Below, one piece after another: positions 17,043-27,300 of a stretch of DNA of 50,128 nt. A program made the position numbers and the translations under genes. This stretch comes from Chitinophaga pinensis. GTDB lineage: Bacteria; Bacteroidota; Bacteroidia; Chitinophagales; UBA10324. Under the pieces are notes generated by a model. That model was given only the letters and a program-made list of their open reading frames with translations, did no database searches and had not been told where the DNA came from. Position 1 is the first letter of the stretch; each line of letters starts with the position of its first letter. Location of the stretch: assembly GCA_945892775.1 (NCBI GenBank), contig CAMDDP010000023.1:1-50128 (forward strand). The letters are read 5' to 3'.

Positions 17043-18530
17043 ATGAAAAATTTTTACCTCACATTCCTCTGCACTCTTATTTTTTCCATTGCGAATGCAC
17101 AGGGAACTATTTGCAATCCTGCAGGTAACCTTGTGATATTTTCCAACTACGATGGCGGTACGCTCAACATCAATGTGGACATGAACATTCCGAATCTGAA
17201 AATCGGAATCGTAAGTTATGAAGCTGACTCCATTAATCTCACCGGCACTTATCTGAACAATGTGACCGGCGTGGTGTGGGCGGGTTACAATGGCACAAAT
17301 CATCATTGTGCTTTTCCTGTTATCACTAATACCACTATTGTTGGCGCACCCGGCACTGCCACCACTGCCATCAACATCCTTCCGCTTTCACCCATCAATA
17401 ATCAGAACGGCAATCAATACATTGTATGCAACTACTCGTGCAACAACAACACCAATCAGGGTGGGTGCAATACATCTGACCAGATTGAAGCATATTTTCT
17501 TCAGCAGTTTCCGGGCAGTGTGATTTATTCTGACTTCACACAGTATGGTTGCTGGTCGGCCACCAAAAACATTTCCGCCGGTGGAAATTGCTGCGGCACT
17601 GTTGTTCCTTTTTCTGCCACGGCCAATGCACAAAACGAAACCTGCTTTGGCAGTTGCAATGGTTCAGCCACTGCCAGTGCCAACGGAGGACAAACCCCTT
17701 ACACTTATTTGTGGAACACCGGCGCAACTACCGCCACCATCAATAATCTATGCAATGGAAATTATTCCGTAACGGTATATGATGCAGGCGCGGGTTCTTC
17801 CACGCAAACTGTAACGGTGAATGCAGCACCCACCATTTCTTCTTCACAAAGTTTATCGGGCTGCGAAGGATTTACTGTAAGCGTAGGAACAAACACTTAC
17901 ACGCAAAGCGGGACTTACAACGACACGCTCACCGCGGCAAACAGTTGTGACAGTGTAGTAACCACAGTGCTCAATGTTATTTCGTATCCGGTGATTACAA
18001 CGGCACCTGCTTCAGTAACAGTTAACAACGGAACCGATGCATTATTTTTTGTTAGTACTACAACTGTAGGCGCTATCTTTCAATGGCAGGTGAACAATGG
18101 AAGCGGTTTTGCAGATGTGATAAATGGCAATCCTTATTCCGGTGCCATGGATGATTCATTACTTATAAGCCCTGCTGATACATCAATGGATAATTACAGT
18201 TATCGTTGTATCATTTCCTCCGGAGCATGTGCTGATACGACTGCGCTTGTGAAACTCACAGTGATTGTTCCTTCTTTCGTTTCTGAAATAAATGAAAACG
18301 CAATTTTAATTTATCCGAATCCAGTTGAAAATCAGATATCTATTTTCAGTAATCAGTTTATTGTGAATACAATTTCTGTTACTGATGTATTGGGAAGAAT
18401 AATTTATGAAGAGACGATAATCCTTAAATCAAAAATCTTGAATCTTAAATCGCTTCCATCGGGATTTTATTTTTTGAATATAAAATTGCAGAGCGGAGAA
18501 ATGGTGGTTAAGAAATTTGTTAAGGATTAA
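17043..18530 (+). CDS. secreted SprB-repeat/Ig-like protein with T9SS type A sorting domain
   Basis: I start at ATG 17043 (495 aa) because MKNFYLTFLCTLIFSIANAQ is a complete signal peptide; starting at 17001 would put 14 extra residues in front. Residues 20 to 180 form a Cys-rich N-terminal region (CNPAGNLVIF to NCCGTVVPF). A SprB-type repeat follows at about 185-255, with CNGSATASANGGQTPYTYLW and NGNYSVTVYDAG. Then come a repeat of the form GTYNDTLTAANSCDSVVTT, an Ig-like segment (ATFQWQ-type strand present as IFQWQVNNGSG) and a type A sorting domain from IYPNPVENQ to KKFVKD. The 5' half is clearly richer in G+C than its surroundings: 34 of 60 bases at 17341-17400. Function is unknown beyond secretion or surface attachment. 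Confidence 0.88.
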   Translation: MKNFYLTFLCTLIFSIANAQGTICNPAGNLVIFSNYDGGTLNINVDMNIPNLKIGIVSYEADSINLTGTYLNNVTGVVWAGYNGTNHHCAFPVITNTTIVGAPGTATTAINILPLSPINNQNGNQYIVCNYSCNNNTNQGGCNTSDQIEAYFLQQFPGSVIYSDFTQYGCWSATKNISAGGNCCGTVVPFSATANAQNETCFGSCNGSATASANGGQTPYTYLWNTGATTATINNLCNGNYSVTVYDAGAGSSTQTVTVNAAPTISSSQSLSGCEGFTVSVGTNTYTQSGTYNDTLTAANSCDSVVTTVLNVISYPVITTAPASVTVNNGTDALFFVSTTTVGAIFQWQVNNGSGFADVINGNPYSGAMDDSLLISPADTSMDNYSYRCIISSGACADTTALVKLTVIVPSFVSEINENAILIYPNPVENQISIFSNQFIVNTISVTDVLGRIIYEETIILKSKILNLKSLPSGFYFLNIKLQSGEMVVKKFVKD

Positions 18531-18584
18531 TGTAATTTCTGCTTTAAACTAACAACCACCAATTTTTGCGTAGCATTTAACTAC

Positions 18585-18625
18585 TTCAAATAAAAAGTGC
18601 CGTCAGTTTTCACTGGCAGCACTTT
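18585..18625 (-). terminator. hairpin terminator of the 18654-19865 gene
   Basis: Arms at 18594-18606 and 18613-18625 pair with 7 perfect outer pairs and one mismatch and one G-U pair further in. On the minus strand the hairpin is followed by TTTTTATTT. It may also slow transcription from the convergent 17043-18530 gene, although the T tract on that side is poor. Confidence 0.7.
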
Positions 18626-18653
18626 GCATTTTCAATTTGTTTTAATAAAGCAA

Positions 18654-19865
18654 TTACAACTTTATCAGCTTCATGGTTTGCTTCATTCCGTTTAAATCAA
18701 CATTTACAAAATATACCCCCTTGGCAATTTCCTCTGCATTCAATCCTATTTTATTTGTCCCGGTATTTATAGCGGCAATTGTTTGAAACACATTTTTTCC
18801 TGCTAAATCAAAAATCCGTATAGCAGCATTTCCATTCACTGCACTTTGTACTTGCAACAACGAATTTTCACCCTCAGTCACCAGCGATGGAAAAAGATTA
18901 AGGCTGAAATCAGAAATTTGTTTTTCATTAATCCCAACTTCATTGCTCGTTAATTTAAAAGCCATATCAAGGTGATAATATCCTGAGGAATAAGCATTGC
19001 CAGCAATGTATTGTCCGTTCCACCCATTGGTACTCATGTTGTACCTGATATCACTAGTGGCGGTCATTCCATTATTATAAAAATATTTATTCTGTGTTTT
19101 GTCAAGGTCCTTGTAATCATAAATGACAAATGCATTTATTTTATTTACAACGGGTGCGGTAGTAACCGGGTCAATGGTATCGCCCGGCATTACAGGGTTT
19201 CCCGGAAAATAAGTAACTGTTGCCGCTGCCTTTTTTCCTGGGGCCATATTTATTCCCACCGGAATTAATATTCCGTGCTGCGATGCGGTTGCAGTGTCAT
19301 TATCGCCTAAAAGGATCGTGTATTCGAAACTAGGAATTTTTCCTTTTCTCGTTAAAGTATCATAATCCACATTTCCGTAACTGCGGTCATCAGTCCAGGG
19401 GTCTTCAGAAAAATTTATCTTATTGTCTTCATACACCTGAATAATAACCGTATCAGGATTCTGATTTTGAAAACGATAATACCTGTACCACAATAAAATA
19501 GAATCCATTGAGTAAGTGGCATTCTCATCGATCAAAGTATTATTTGCAAGGTTAGGTGACGATGGGTCGCACATCTGTCCGTATGAATGTTTCCATACTG
19601 AGCTGAATCCTGTAGAAAACTCAGTAACAACTGTTGAATCTGGAAATAAATAATTCCGGTAATAATCAACATTGCCCCCGAGCAAACTGATTGATTCACC
19701 ATAGTTGTACCACTCCGATACAAATTGGCGGTTACCGGTTTCGCCAGAGTTAACAGTCCGAGAAAAAATTTCGCCTTGTTCCTTTGTTTGAAGATTTAAC
19801 GGAGCCTGCGAATAGGCAATAGAAAAAACTAACAGGGAAATTGAAAGTGTAAAAAGGAATTTCAT
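18654..19865 (-). CDS. secreted protein of unknown function with T9SS type A sorting domain
   Basis: This 403-aa protein has a signal peptide MKFLFTLSISLLVFSIAYSQ. The passenger (about 20-320) is beta-rich and I do not recognise a family; it contains stretches such as SILLWYRYYRFQNQNPDTVI and a segment around NAFVIYDYKDLDKTQNKYFY. The last 80 residues are a type A sorting domain: LNLFPSLVTEG, AIRIFDLAGKNVFQT, AEEIAKGVYFVNVDLNG, ending in KLIKL. It is therefore exported by T9SS. The gene is transcribed alone, with its own terminator downstream and the M1 peptidase gene 54 bases upstream on the same strand; no promoter box was recognised. Confidence 0.82.
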   Translation of the reverse strand: MKFLFTLSISLLVFSIAYSQAPLNLQTKEQGEIFSRTVNSGETGNRQFVSEWYNYGESISLLGGNVDYYRNYLFPDSTVVTEFSTGFSSVWKHSYGQMCDPSSPNLANNTLIDENATYSMDSILLWYRYYRFQNQNPDTVIIQVYEDNKINFSEDPWTDDRSYGNVDYDTLTRKGKIPSFEYTILLGDNDTATASQHGILIPVGINMAPGKKAAATVTYFPGNPVMPGDTIDPVTTAPVVNKINAFVIYDYKDLDKTQNKYFYNNGMTATSDIRYNMSTNGWNGQYIAGNAYSSGYYHLDMAFKLTSNEVGINEKQISDFSLNLFPSLVTEGENSLLQVQSAVNGNAAIRIFDLAGKNVFQTIAAINTGTNKIGLNAEEIAKGVYFVNVDLNGMKQTMKLIKL

Positions 19866-19919
19866 TTAAAAATTTGTTTGGTTAAAAGTAATTTAAATTA
19901 AAATTAATTGTGTTTAAAA

Positions 19920-22900
19920 TTAAAAACTCTTGCCAATACCAATCATCCATCTGAAATCAAAATAGTTTGATTCTTCATATGGTAAAGCTGTAACAAGTAA
20001 TGGAAAATCAGCTCGAATAGTGAATGCTTTAACTTCTTCAAGTTTAAAAAATCTTTTTACAGTCAGCAAAAAACCAAGCCCTCCATCAGCACGCACCGGT
20101 TGAAATTGCTGATCACCGCTTTTTCTTTTCACGCTTATACTTCCTGCATCAGCAAACAAATAAGGTTCGAACTTAAATGTGTTCCGTAAAAACGACGGCG
20201 AAAAATTCCATAACCGGTCAAACTGAATTTCAACATTTATTGCAACGCCGCTGTTACCTTTATAAGTAATATACACTTCATTGGTAGCATCGTCTTTTTC
20301 AGGCGCAAGATACCCCGCATACCCCCGAAGGTTCAATCCTCCACCATCCTGAAAATGATTTATTGATGAGCCAAGTTGAGTCCATTCCGATGGAAAAAAA
20401 CCAACGCTCCGGGTAAATTTATCATCCATTAATCCTTCAGGATTATTGCCGCTCAGCCACAACGAACTTTCTGATGGAAGTTTACCGGTTGCATATTGAG
20501 CAAAAACCCTTGTGTCAATATCAAACTTCCAGAATTTGTTTCGGTTAACAAGTGCAGCATTCAGCCAAGAATAATTTGTGCTGTTATACAACGATGCATT
20601 TCGCAGGTTTGTTTTCAAGATGCTGCTGCCACCTCTGTAAGTAAAAGTATGTTTCCAGTCAAAGTTTAAAGCATTATTCCATTCATCCAGCAACCATTCA
20701 TTAAGAAATAACGGATAAGCAGCTTTATCTTTCAGCTCAGTAGCTTTAACCATAAATGTTGTTGGTCGGTCAAGTGCCTGAAAATAAACCGTAAAAACAT
20801 CCTTGGTTCCGGTAATCATTTCTAAACCAATAGTGCCTTTCAACAAACCATCCAGATATCGTGCATTCAAATTCCAGTTTACATATTTCGGAAATGCCCG
20901 AATATTATCTTTATAGCTGAAGGTGAAGGAAACCGGAGCTGCTGCTTCATAAGCAACTTCTTCAAATCCATAATTGAAAGTCTTATTCTGAAGTAAGCGC
21001 GTGTTTGTCCACACATTCAAATCAAAAATATGCCGCCACTTCATGAAATCACCTTCCAGATGAATACCGGCCTTAATTCCATCTACTGCATTATACCATA
21101 CATCAGGTCGCCATTTTACAACATAATGTTTCCAGTCAGTATTAGAAATCTGCGAATCAAATCTCCACTTTGTGGAACACTTCCAGGTGTTATCAGGCAT
21201 GTAAATATCAGCAAGCCTGTTGCTTGCGTCTATTGTAACATTTTTAATTTCCGAATCGGCAGTAATTGTTGCAGTATATGTTTCATTCAGTTTATCCCAT
21301 CCATACCACTTAGGCAAAACGGATGCATCAGTTGATTTTGCAAACCAGGTATTTGGCAAAGTATATTGTTGTGTTTTACCATCCTTGGTTTCAACCAAAA
21401 AATCAATCGGCATTTGCATTCTTGCTTTCCGTTTGAATGCGATTTCATATTTATCTTTTTCACCCCTTACTTTTTTTACATCACAAATTTTATAATCAAT
21501 ATTTTTGGTGGTCTCCATCCACTGATCAAAAAACCAATTCAAATCAACATGAGTGAATTGAATAAAACTGTTTCTGAAATCTTCAAAATACGGATGTGCA
21601 AATTTCCACTGATTAAAATAATGCTTCATTGCAGCATTAAATAACGAATCACCTAAAACATACTGTAGGTTCCAGAGCATGGTAGCTGTTTTGTAATAAA
21701 CATGCCTGTAACCGCCGCCATGACCAAGTGCACTGTTAAACATATCGCTATGCTGGTTAATAGATTCATCGGCATTCTTAATGGCATCATTCATATAACC
21801 AAGGTAAACCTCTCCATCACGAACCAATAATGAATCTTTAAAGTGGTTGTAATATCCTTTCTTCTGATTGCCGAGTGGCATGTAATCACCAGTAATTTTA
21901 GGCAGGCACCACGATTCAATAAACTGTGTAAATCCTTCATCCAAGGAGGCACGGTAAGTTTCGTTATTGGCCACCATTCCGTAAAACCATTCGTGACCGG
22001 CTTCATGTGCAATCAAGTCATAGTTATTCGGTTCCCATCCACCAACTAAATTAAGCATATTATATTCCATACCGTCCTCCGCATCGCACATCACCAGTTT
22101 GGGCCACGCATACATTCCGATATCTTCAGAATATGTTTTTACCACAAGCGCCCCGAATTGAGTTACAGTTCTCCATCCGGCACAATGTGGTTCGCGGCAC
22201 ATGGCAATTATTTTTATTCCATTCCATTGCGATTCACCAATCCGGTAAGTTGGATCAGCAGTAAAAGAAAAATCATGCACATTCTCAGCATAATATTTCC
22301 ATGTTTTTCTTTCTCCCTTTACATAAGGGATAATAACTGATGGCGCAGAATTCCATGCTTTGTTAAAAAAGTTTTTAATATCCAATTTTGCTCTTAGAGA
22401 ATCAGGCATCATCTCATTTTCATTTTGCAAAGTGCCTGTTGCCTCTACAATAAAATGATTTGCAAAATTTAAACTCACTTCATAAGTTCCGAAATCGCCA
22501 TAAAATTCTTTACCTAAATGTTGATTAGTATCCCATCCAAATTTTCGATCATAGACACAAATTCTCGGATACCAATGCACACCATCATATTGAGAGTATC
22601 CCCATGAATTCAGTTCTTTAAACCTTCTCCGTTCACTGCCTTTATCCCAATAAGTTTTAAAAATTATTTCAAATGAAGTACTGTCGTTTGGCATTAATGC
22701 CTTTGGCAAATAAACTTTCACCATTGTATAATCCCATTCAGTTTTTAAATCAACGCCATTTGATTTTACACTTTCCATTTTACAACCCAATCCCTGCACT
22801 TCATACTTACCAAATTTTTGCTGCACATTATTACTCCTTACCAAGTTGGCTTGAGGCCCACCCTTTAAAGTCATGTTTTGATATAGATGAAAATAAACAT

Positions 22901-23162
22901 AAGTGAGTGTATCGGGTGAGTTATTCCAGTATAAAAGCACTTCATTTCCCGAAACAATATCTGAGTCCTCATCAATAGTCGCATCAATTTTATAATAAAT
23001 ATCCTGTTGCCAATATCCAGCAAAAGGCATTCTGTTTTTCCAATACAATGGATTGCTACTGCTTCTATACTCATTGGGTGGACTATTCGAATCAAATGAC
23101 TGAGCCGAAATGAAAAGCGAAAACTGAAAAACAAACATTAAAAAAACAATTATTTTTTTCAT
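19920..23162 (-). CDS. M1 family metallopeptidase with C-terminal outer-membrane barrel-like domain
   Basis: This 1080-aa protein has a signal peptide (to about residue 20) and an M1 aminopeptidase fold. The zinc site is HEAGH at 386-390 with the third ligand E409, exactly 18 residues after H390. The exopeptidase motif appears as the variant GMEYN (364-368), and a catalytic tyrosine candidate sits in GYRHVYYKTAT (about 489-490). M1 enzymes remove N-terminal residues from peptides. From about residue 680 to the end the chain becomes a series of alternating aromatic/polar strands with GDQQ-type turns, ending in WMIGIGKSF. A terminal phenylalanine like this is typical of outer-membrane beta-barrels. 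I infer a surface- or periplasm-facing peptidase anchored by its own barrel; the barrel itself is predicted by eye only. Confidence 0.88.
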   Translation of the reverse strand: MKKIIVFLMFVFQFSLFISAQSFDSNSPPNEYRSSSNPLYWKNRMPFAGYWQQDIYYKIDATIDEDSDIVSGNEVLLYWNNSPDTLTYVYFHLYQNMTLKGGPQANLVRSNNVQQKFGKYEVQGLGCKMESVKSNGVDLKTEWDYTMVKVYLPKALMPNDSTSFEIIFKTYWDKGSERRRFKELNSWGYSQYDGVHWYPRICVYDRKFGWDTNQHLGKEFYGDFGTYEVSLNFANHFIVEATGTLQNENEMMPDSLRAKLDIKNFFNKAWNSAPSVIIPYVKGERKTWKYYAENVHDFSFTADPTYRIGESQWNGIKIIAMCREPHCAGWRTVTQFGALVVKTYSEDIGMYAWPKLVMCDAEDGMEYNMLNLVGGWEPNNYDLIAHEAGHEWFYGMVANNETYRASLDEGFTQFIESWCLPKITGDYMPLGNQKKGYYNHFKDSLLVRDGEVYLGYMNDAIKNADESINQHSDMFNSALGHGGGYRHVYYKTATMLWNLQYVLGDSLFNAAMKHYFNQWKFAHPYFEDFRNSFIQFTHVDLNWFFDQWMETTKNIDYKICDVKKVRGEKDKYEIAFKRKARMQMPIDFLVETKDGKTQQYTLPNTWFAKSTDASVLPKWYGWDKLNETYTATITADSEIKNVTIDASNRLADIYMPDNTWKCSTKWRFDSQISNTDWKHYVVKWRPDVWYNAVDGIKAGIHLEGDFMKWRHIFDLNVWTNTRLLQNKTFNYGFEEVAYEAAAPVSFTFSYKDNIRAFPKYVNWNLNARYLDGLLKGTIGLEMITGTKDVFTVYFQALDRPTTFMVKATELKDKAAYPLFLNEWLLDEWNNALNFDWKHTFTYRGGSSILKTNLRNASLYNSTNYSWLNAALVNRNKFWKFDIDTRVFAQYATGKLPSESSLWLSGNNPEGLMDDKFTRSVGFFPSEWTQLGSSINHFQDGGGLNLRGYAGYLAPEKDDATNEVYITYKGNSGVAINVEIQFDRLWNFSPSFLRNTFKFEPYLFADAGSISVKRKSGDQQFQPVRADGGLGFLLTVKRFFKLEEVKAFTIRADFPLLVTALPYEESNYFDFRWMIGIGKSF

Positions 23163-23183
23163 ACAATAAAATCTTATGGGCTT

Positions 23184-23191
23184 CGAAAATA
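23184..23191 (-). promoter_or_regulatory. possible -7 box of the M1 peptidase gene
   Basis: TATTTTCG on the minus strand, 22 bases before the start codon. It is the same octamer at almost the same distance as at the S9 peptidase gene. No -33 element in register was found. Confidence 0.3.
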
Positions 23192-23257
23192 ACCATCAAT
23201 AGTTAGTAAAAAAAAATGAAACAAACACTTCTTCATTTCTGAAATGAAATTAGTTTT

Positions 23258-24382
23258 ATGGCATTATCATTTATAATGTCTGATGAAAAACTAAAATATG
23301 CAATTGCACTTTCCCGCATTTCGGGTGTTGGCGATGTGCTTTCAAAAATTTTAGTGAGCTATTGTAGTGGGGTTGAAAATATTTTTTCTAAAAAAAAATC
23401 GCAGCTATTAAAAGTACCGGGCATTGGTCCCATACTCGCTGATGCGATTGTTAACTACAATGATTTTTCTAAGGAAGAAAAAGAAATTGAATTCATACGA
23501 AAACATAAAATTCGAACTGTTTTTTATACCGATGATAATTATCCAATCGGGTTAAAACAAGTCAGTGATTCACCCATTTTACTTTTTCAGAAAGGTGAAT
23601 TAAATCTGAATGAAGGCCGTTTTATTTCGCTGGTCGGAACTCGTAACGCAACCGATTACGGAAAAGAATGGACTGCAAAATTCATTGAGGAGATTGCTGC
23701 ATATCATCCAATTATTGTAAGTGGGTTAGCTTTTGGAATTGACATAGCCGCGCATCGTGCCGCTTTAAAATATGGATTAAAAACCATTGCAGTACTTGGT
23801 CATCCGTTAAACACAATTTACCCAGGACAACACCGAAGTGCCGCTGAAAAAATAATTGAACAGGGTTGCTTACTAACTGAATTTTGTACTCTTGATGATT
23901 TTAGAAAAGAAAACTTTCCAGAACGCAATCGAATTGTTGCCGGCATGTGTGAAGCTACTATTGTAGTGGAGTCGGCTATAAAGGGTGGCGCACTAATCAC
24001 AGCAGAGATTGCAAGCAGTTATAACAAAGATGTATTTGCTGTGCCCGGAAGAATCGGCGATCAATATTCGGCTGGATGCAATTATTTAATAAAACAAAAC
24101 AAAGCAGCATTGATTGAGAGCGCCAAAGAGTTTGTTGAAATAATGAACTGGCAAGGTGATGAAAAGAAAAATGAACCAATCAAACAACGAGAATTATTTC
24201 CTGACCTTGAACCAAATGAAAAATTGGCCGCAGATATGATTCAGTTAAAAGAAAATATTCATGTGGATGAACTGATGCTTCAATTAAAATTAAGTAGCAG
24301 TCAGTTTGCTGCTGCAGTACTCGGTCTGGAATTGAAAGGGGTGATAAAAGTTATGCCTGGAAAAATGTATAGGCTGAACTAA
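23258..24382 (+). CDS. dprA: DNA-processing protein DprA
   Basis: This 374-aa protein belongs to the DprA/Smf family, which loads RecA onto incoming single-stranded DNA during natural transformation. An N-terminal helix-hairpin-helix (KVPGIGPILADAIVNY, about 48-66) precedes the Rossmann-like core: LVGTRNATDYG, IVSGLAFGIDIAAHRAAL, AVLGHPLNTIYPGQHR, FPERNRIVAGM and KGGALITAEIA. The C-terminal 60 residues form the winged-helix DprA domain. Two starts are possible, ATG 23258 or ATG 23276 (MSDEKLKYAIALSRI); the second begins closer to the conserved HhH front. No other competence gene is in the window. The stop codon TAA shares bases with the stop of the convergent CotH gene. Confidence 0.95.
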   Translation: MALSFIMSDEKLKYAIALSRISGVGDVLSKILVSYCSGVENIFSKKKSQLLKVPGIGPILADAIVNYNDFSKEEKEIEFIRKHKIRTVFYTDDNYPIGLKQVSDSPILLFQKGELNLNEGRFISLVGTRNATDYGKEWTAKFIEEIAAYHPIIVSGLAFGIDIAAHRAALKYGLKTIAVLGHPLNTIYPGQHRSAAEKIIEQGCLLTEFCTLDDFRKENFPERNRIVAGMCEATIVVESAIKGGALITAEIASSYNKDVFAVPGRIGDQYSAGCNYLIKQNKAALIESAKEFVEIMNWQGDEKKNEPIKQRELFPDLEPNEKLAADMIQLKENIHVDELMLQLKLSSSQFAAAVLGLELKGVIKVMPGKMYRLN

Positions 24383-27300
24383 TCACTGATTTTAACAAAC
24401 CTGAATTGCTTAATGATTCCGTCTGCATTAACAATGCGGAACAGGTAAGCTGAAGCTGAAATTGATTTTATATCAATTGAAGTTTGATTATTTAATGAGG
24501 AAATTTTTTGTTCCAAAATAATGCGTCCGTTTAGATCAATGATCTGACAAAATGCATTTAAATAATTAACATTACTATTATTTACGAGATACAAATTATC
24601 TTTTGCAGGATTCGGATACAATGAAAAATCAATTGCATCAGATGAAACAACGGGAGCCGAATTAAAATCGGCTTCAAAAAATGCTTTGAAAGAGATTTGA
24701 TCTGCTTTAAGTGTATCATTAAAAACAATGTTCATTGTATCAACTAACAAACTATTACTTCCCCAATGAAGAAAGTGGAATCCAGGATTTGCTATCGCTT
24801 CCATTTTCACTGGCAACCCATCAAAATAAACACCATTCCATGGATAAGTATCGGGCTTAATTGTACTAATATGGACTTTACCGGCCCCGATAGGAAATAC
24901 ATTTAAAGTTAAATCCACTTGTCTTGGCAAATTGAATCCATTTTCAATATCCCCTCTAACAACATCAGTACGCTGCGAAAGTTGATCGCGAAATAAAAGA
25001 TGATCATAATAAAAATCACTCATCTGACCTGGCACATTTCCATTTCCCCACCTTGCAAATTCATTCTGCATTTCAAATACAGTTTGATTATACATATCAT
25101 TTTCAATTGCAAGCAGTCGGTCGGTTTTATAAGATGTGTTCATTACATCAGCAAATCGATTAATGAAATAATCCCTGAACCGATTATTCTGAATTCCCTG
25201 AAGCCAGATATTTATATATGGATTGTTAGGGTCTTGAGTTAACATGTAATTGATGTGGTCATAATAACAATCGGTCCAGTTGTTACCGCCACCCATTGCA
25301 AGTTCCTGATCAATCAACGCAAAACGCCATCTGAAATTTGTTTTATCAGAACGATAAAGTTTAATGTTATTGCCGGGCCAGTCAACATTCCCCATCCATG
25401 ATTCACCAATTATATAATCAGTATAATAAGTCTGATCAATGTATTGATCTGCCAGATCCCAATAATTATTAGAGGCCGGATTTAAACTATTAAATGAATT
25501 GTACGAAGACCAAAATGAGTCTACTGAACCAACCAAAGAACGAAGCACTAATTGATACCAATAACTCATTGATAAAATATCCAATGAATCTTTATCAGCA
25601 TTGTCTTTATCCTTAAAATATTCATCATCAAATTTTTCACGCAATTCATATAAACCAAAGTACCCTCCATTGATATAAACTGAAATTGGTCGCCATGCTG
25701 AATAATAATTATTTGTTTCTTCACACATTAGCCGAACCTGGCAGGCATCTTTATAAGGAAGTGTGAGATACTGATTACTACCATTGCGCAGGTAAAACTG
25801 ACTGTACTTTGTTCGGTTAGGTCGGTTAGGTATTATAGTATAATTAACTGGCCCGGAACCAAGCACATCATTGTCTAATTCTAAGCGAAAAGAGTGTTGT
25901 GGATTTGAACGGCTTCCACCGGCCCCCCCATCAATTTGCATCCCGCTGTTTTGCGAAAACACAAGTTGTTGCGTAGTATCAAAATATTCAACATAAGCTG
26001 GCTTCTGCCAATCAGTACCCCAGTTATCAAAAATTCCAGTTCCTCCATAAAGATTTACATTATCAGTTACAACTGATAAAACAGGAGTAAAATGGTTAAC
26101 TCCAAAAAAGTAAGATGCAACAGTTACAGGGCTTGGTAATACTCCGTTTGCAAAAGCCCTTGACCTTAATACCTGAGTGAATGAAATATTTATGGCACTC
26201 CCGTTATAAAGAGTTGATGAAGTTGTTGGATCACTACCATCAAGAGTATAACGAATAGATGATGAACCGCCATTTGCACTAGTAATTACCACACCAATTG
26301 ATCCTCCATAAAATCCTGAAGGAAGTGAAAAAGTGGGTGATAGCAGGTATCCTGCATATGCAACTGATAAGTTATTTGTAGCATTTGGAGTAGCTGTTCC
26401 AAATAAGGCTACATTGGTTGATGCATCAGGAGATGAACCGGTGCTGTTATCAAGATTAATGCAATTGACTAACAAACTGTTTTGCAAAACCTGAGAAGGT
26501 GAATAGAGGTATATAATTTCCAATCCATTGCCATCAATTTTAAAATTTGTATGCAGATAATTATTAGGATTAACAGCTTCAAAAGCGGATGTAACAGAGT
26601 TTGTTGAAATCATTTTCATATTAATATCAATGTAATCATAGGTTACAGGATCTGTACTAACTACATCAAATGCAAGTGAAGTAATATTTCCTGAAGACAA
26701 ACCAGCTGCAATTAGTTCTGATCCGAGTATAAGCATTTGGTGCCTTGAACTCCAGTACCAGTTTCCATAAGGAGCGGGATATTCTGTCGGGGAATTATTT
26801 ATAGTACCTGTTCCAACAGTCATTCCATTTAGTTTCATGTTTGGGCGTTGATTAACCGGTGTACCAAAGTTGGCCATGCATGAAGCCGTACTGCCATCGT
26901 TAAATGCAAGTGCAGTTGATGGAAACGAAGTTGAACTTTGGTTGAATACAGAATTAGTGATGTATCCGGTTGAACTCCATGAACATGTATTTACTAAAAT
27001 ATTTGAAACACCATCCCAATAAAATGGTGCTGTAAAATTGTGTGTATTCCATCCTATAGAAGGAACAAAGGTTCCGGTATTAATCACATTCGTAAACCCT
27101 GAAATGGGTTTACGATCTTTTCCGCTACAGAAAACCACTTTGTATTCACCGGCTAAAATATTCACATGCGGAAAAGTCCACATGGAAGGAATCGCATTGT
27201 TATCAGTTAATGAATAATTATATAAATCGACTGTATCAGTTCCTGCATTATACAATTCAATCCAATCAGGATAATTTCCGTCTTCATCACTTAAAGTAGA

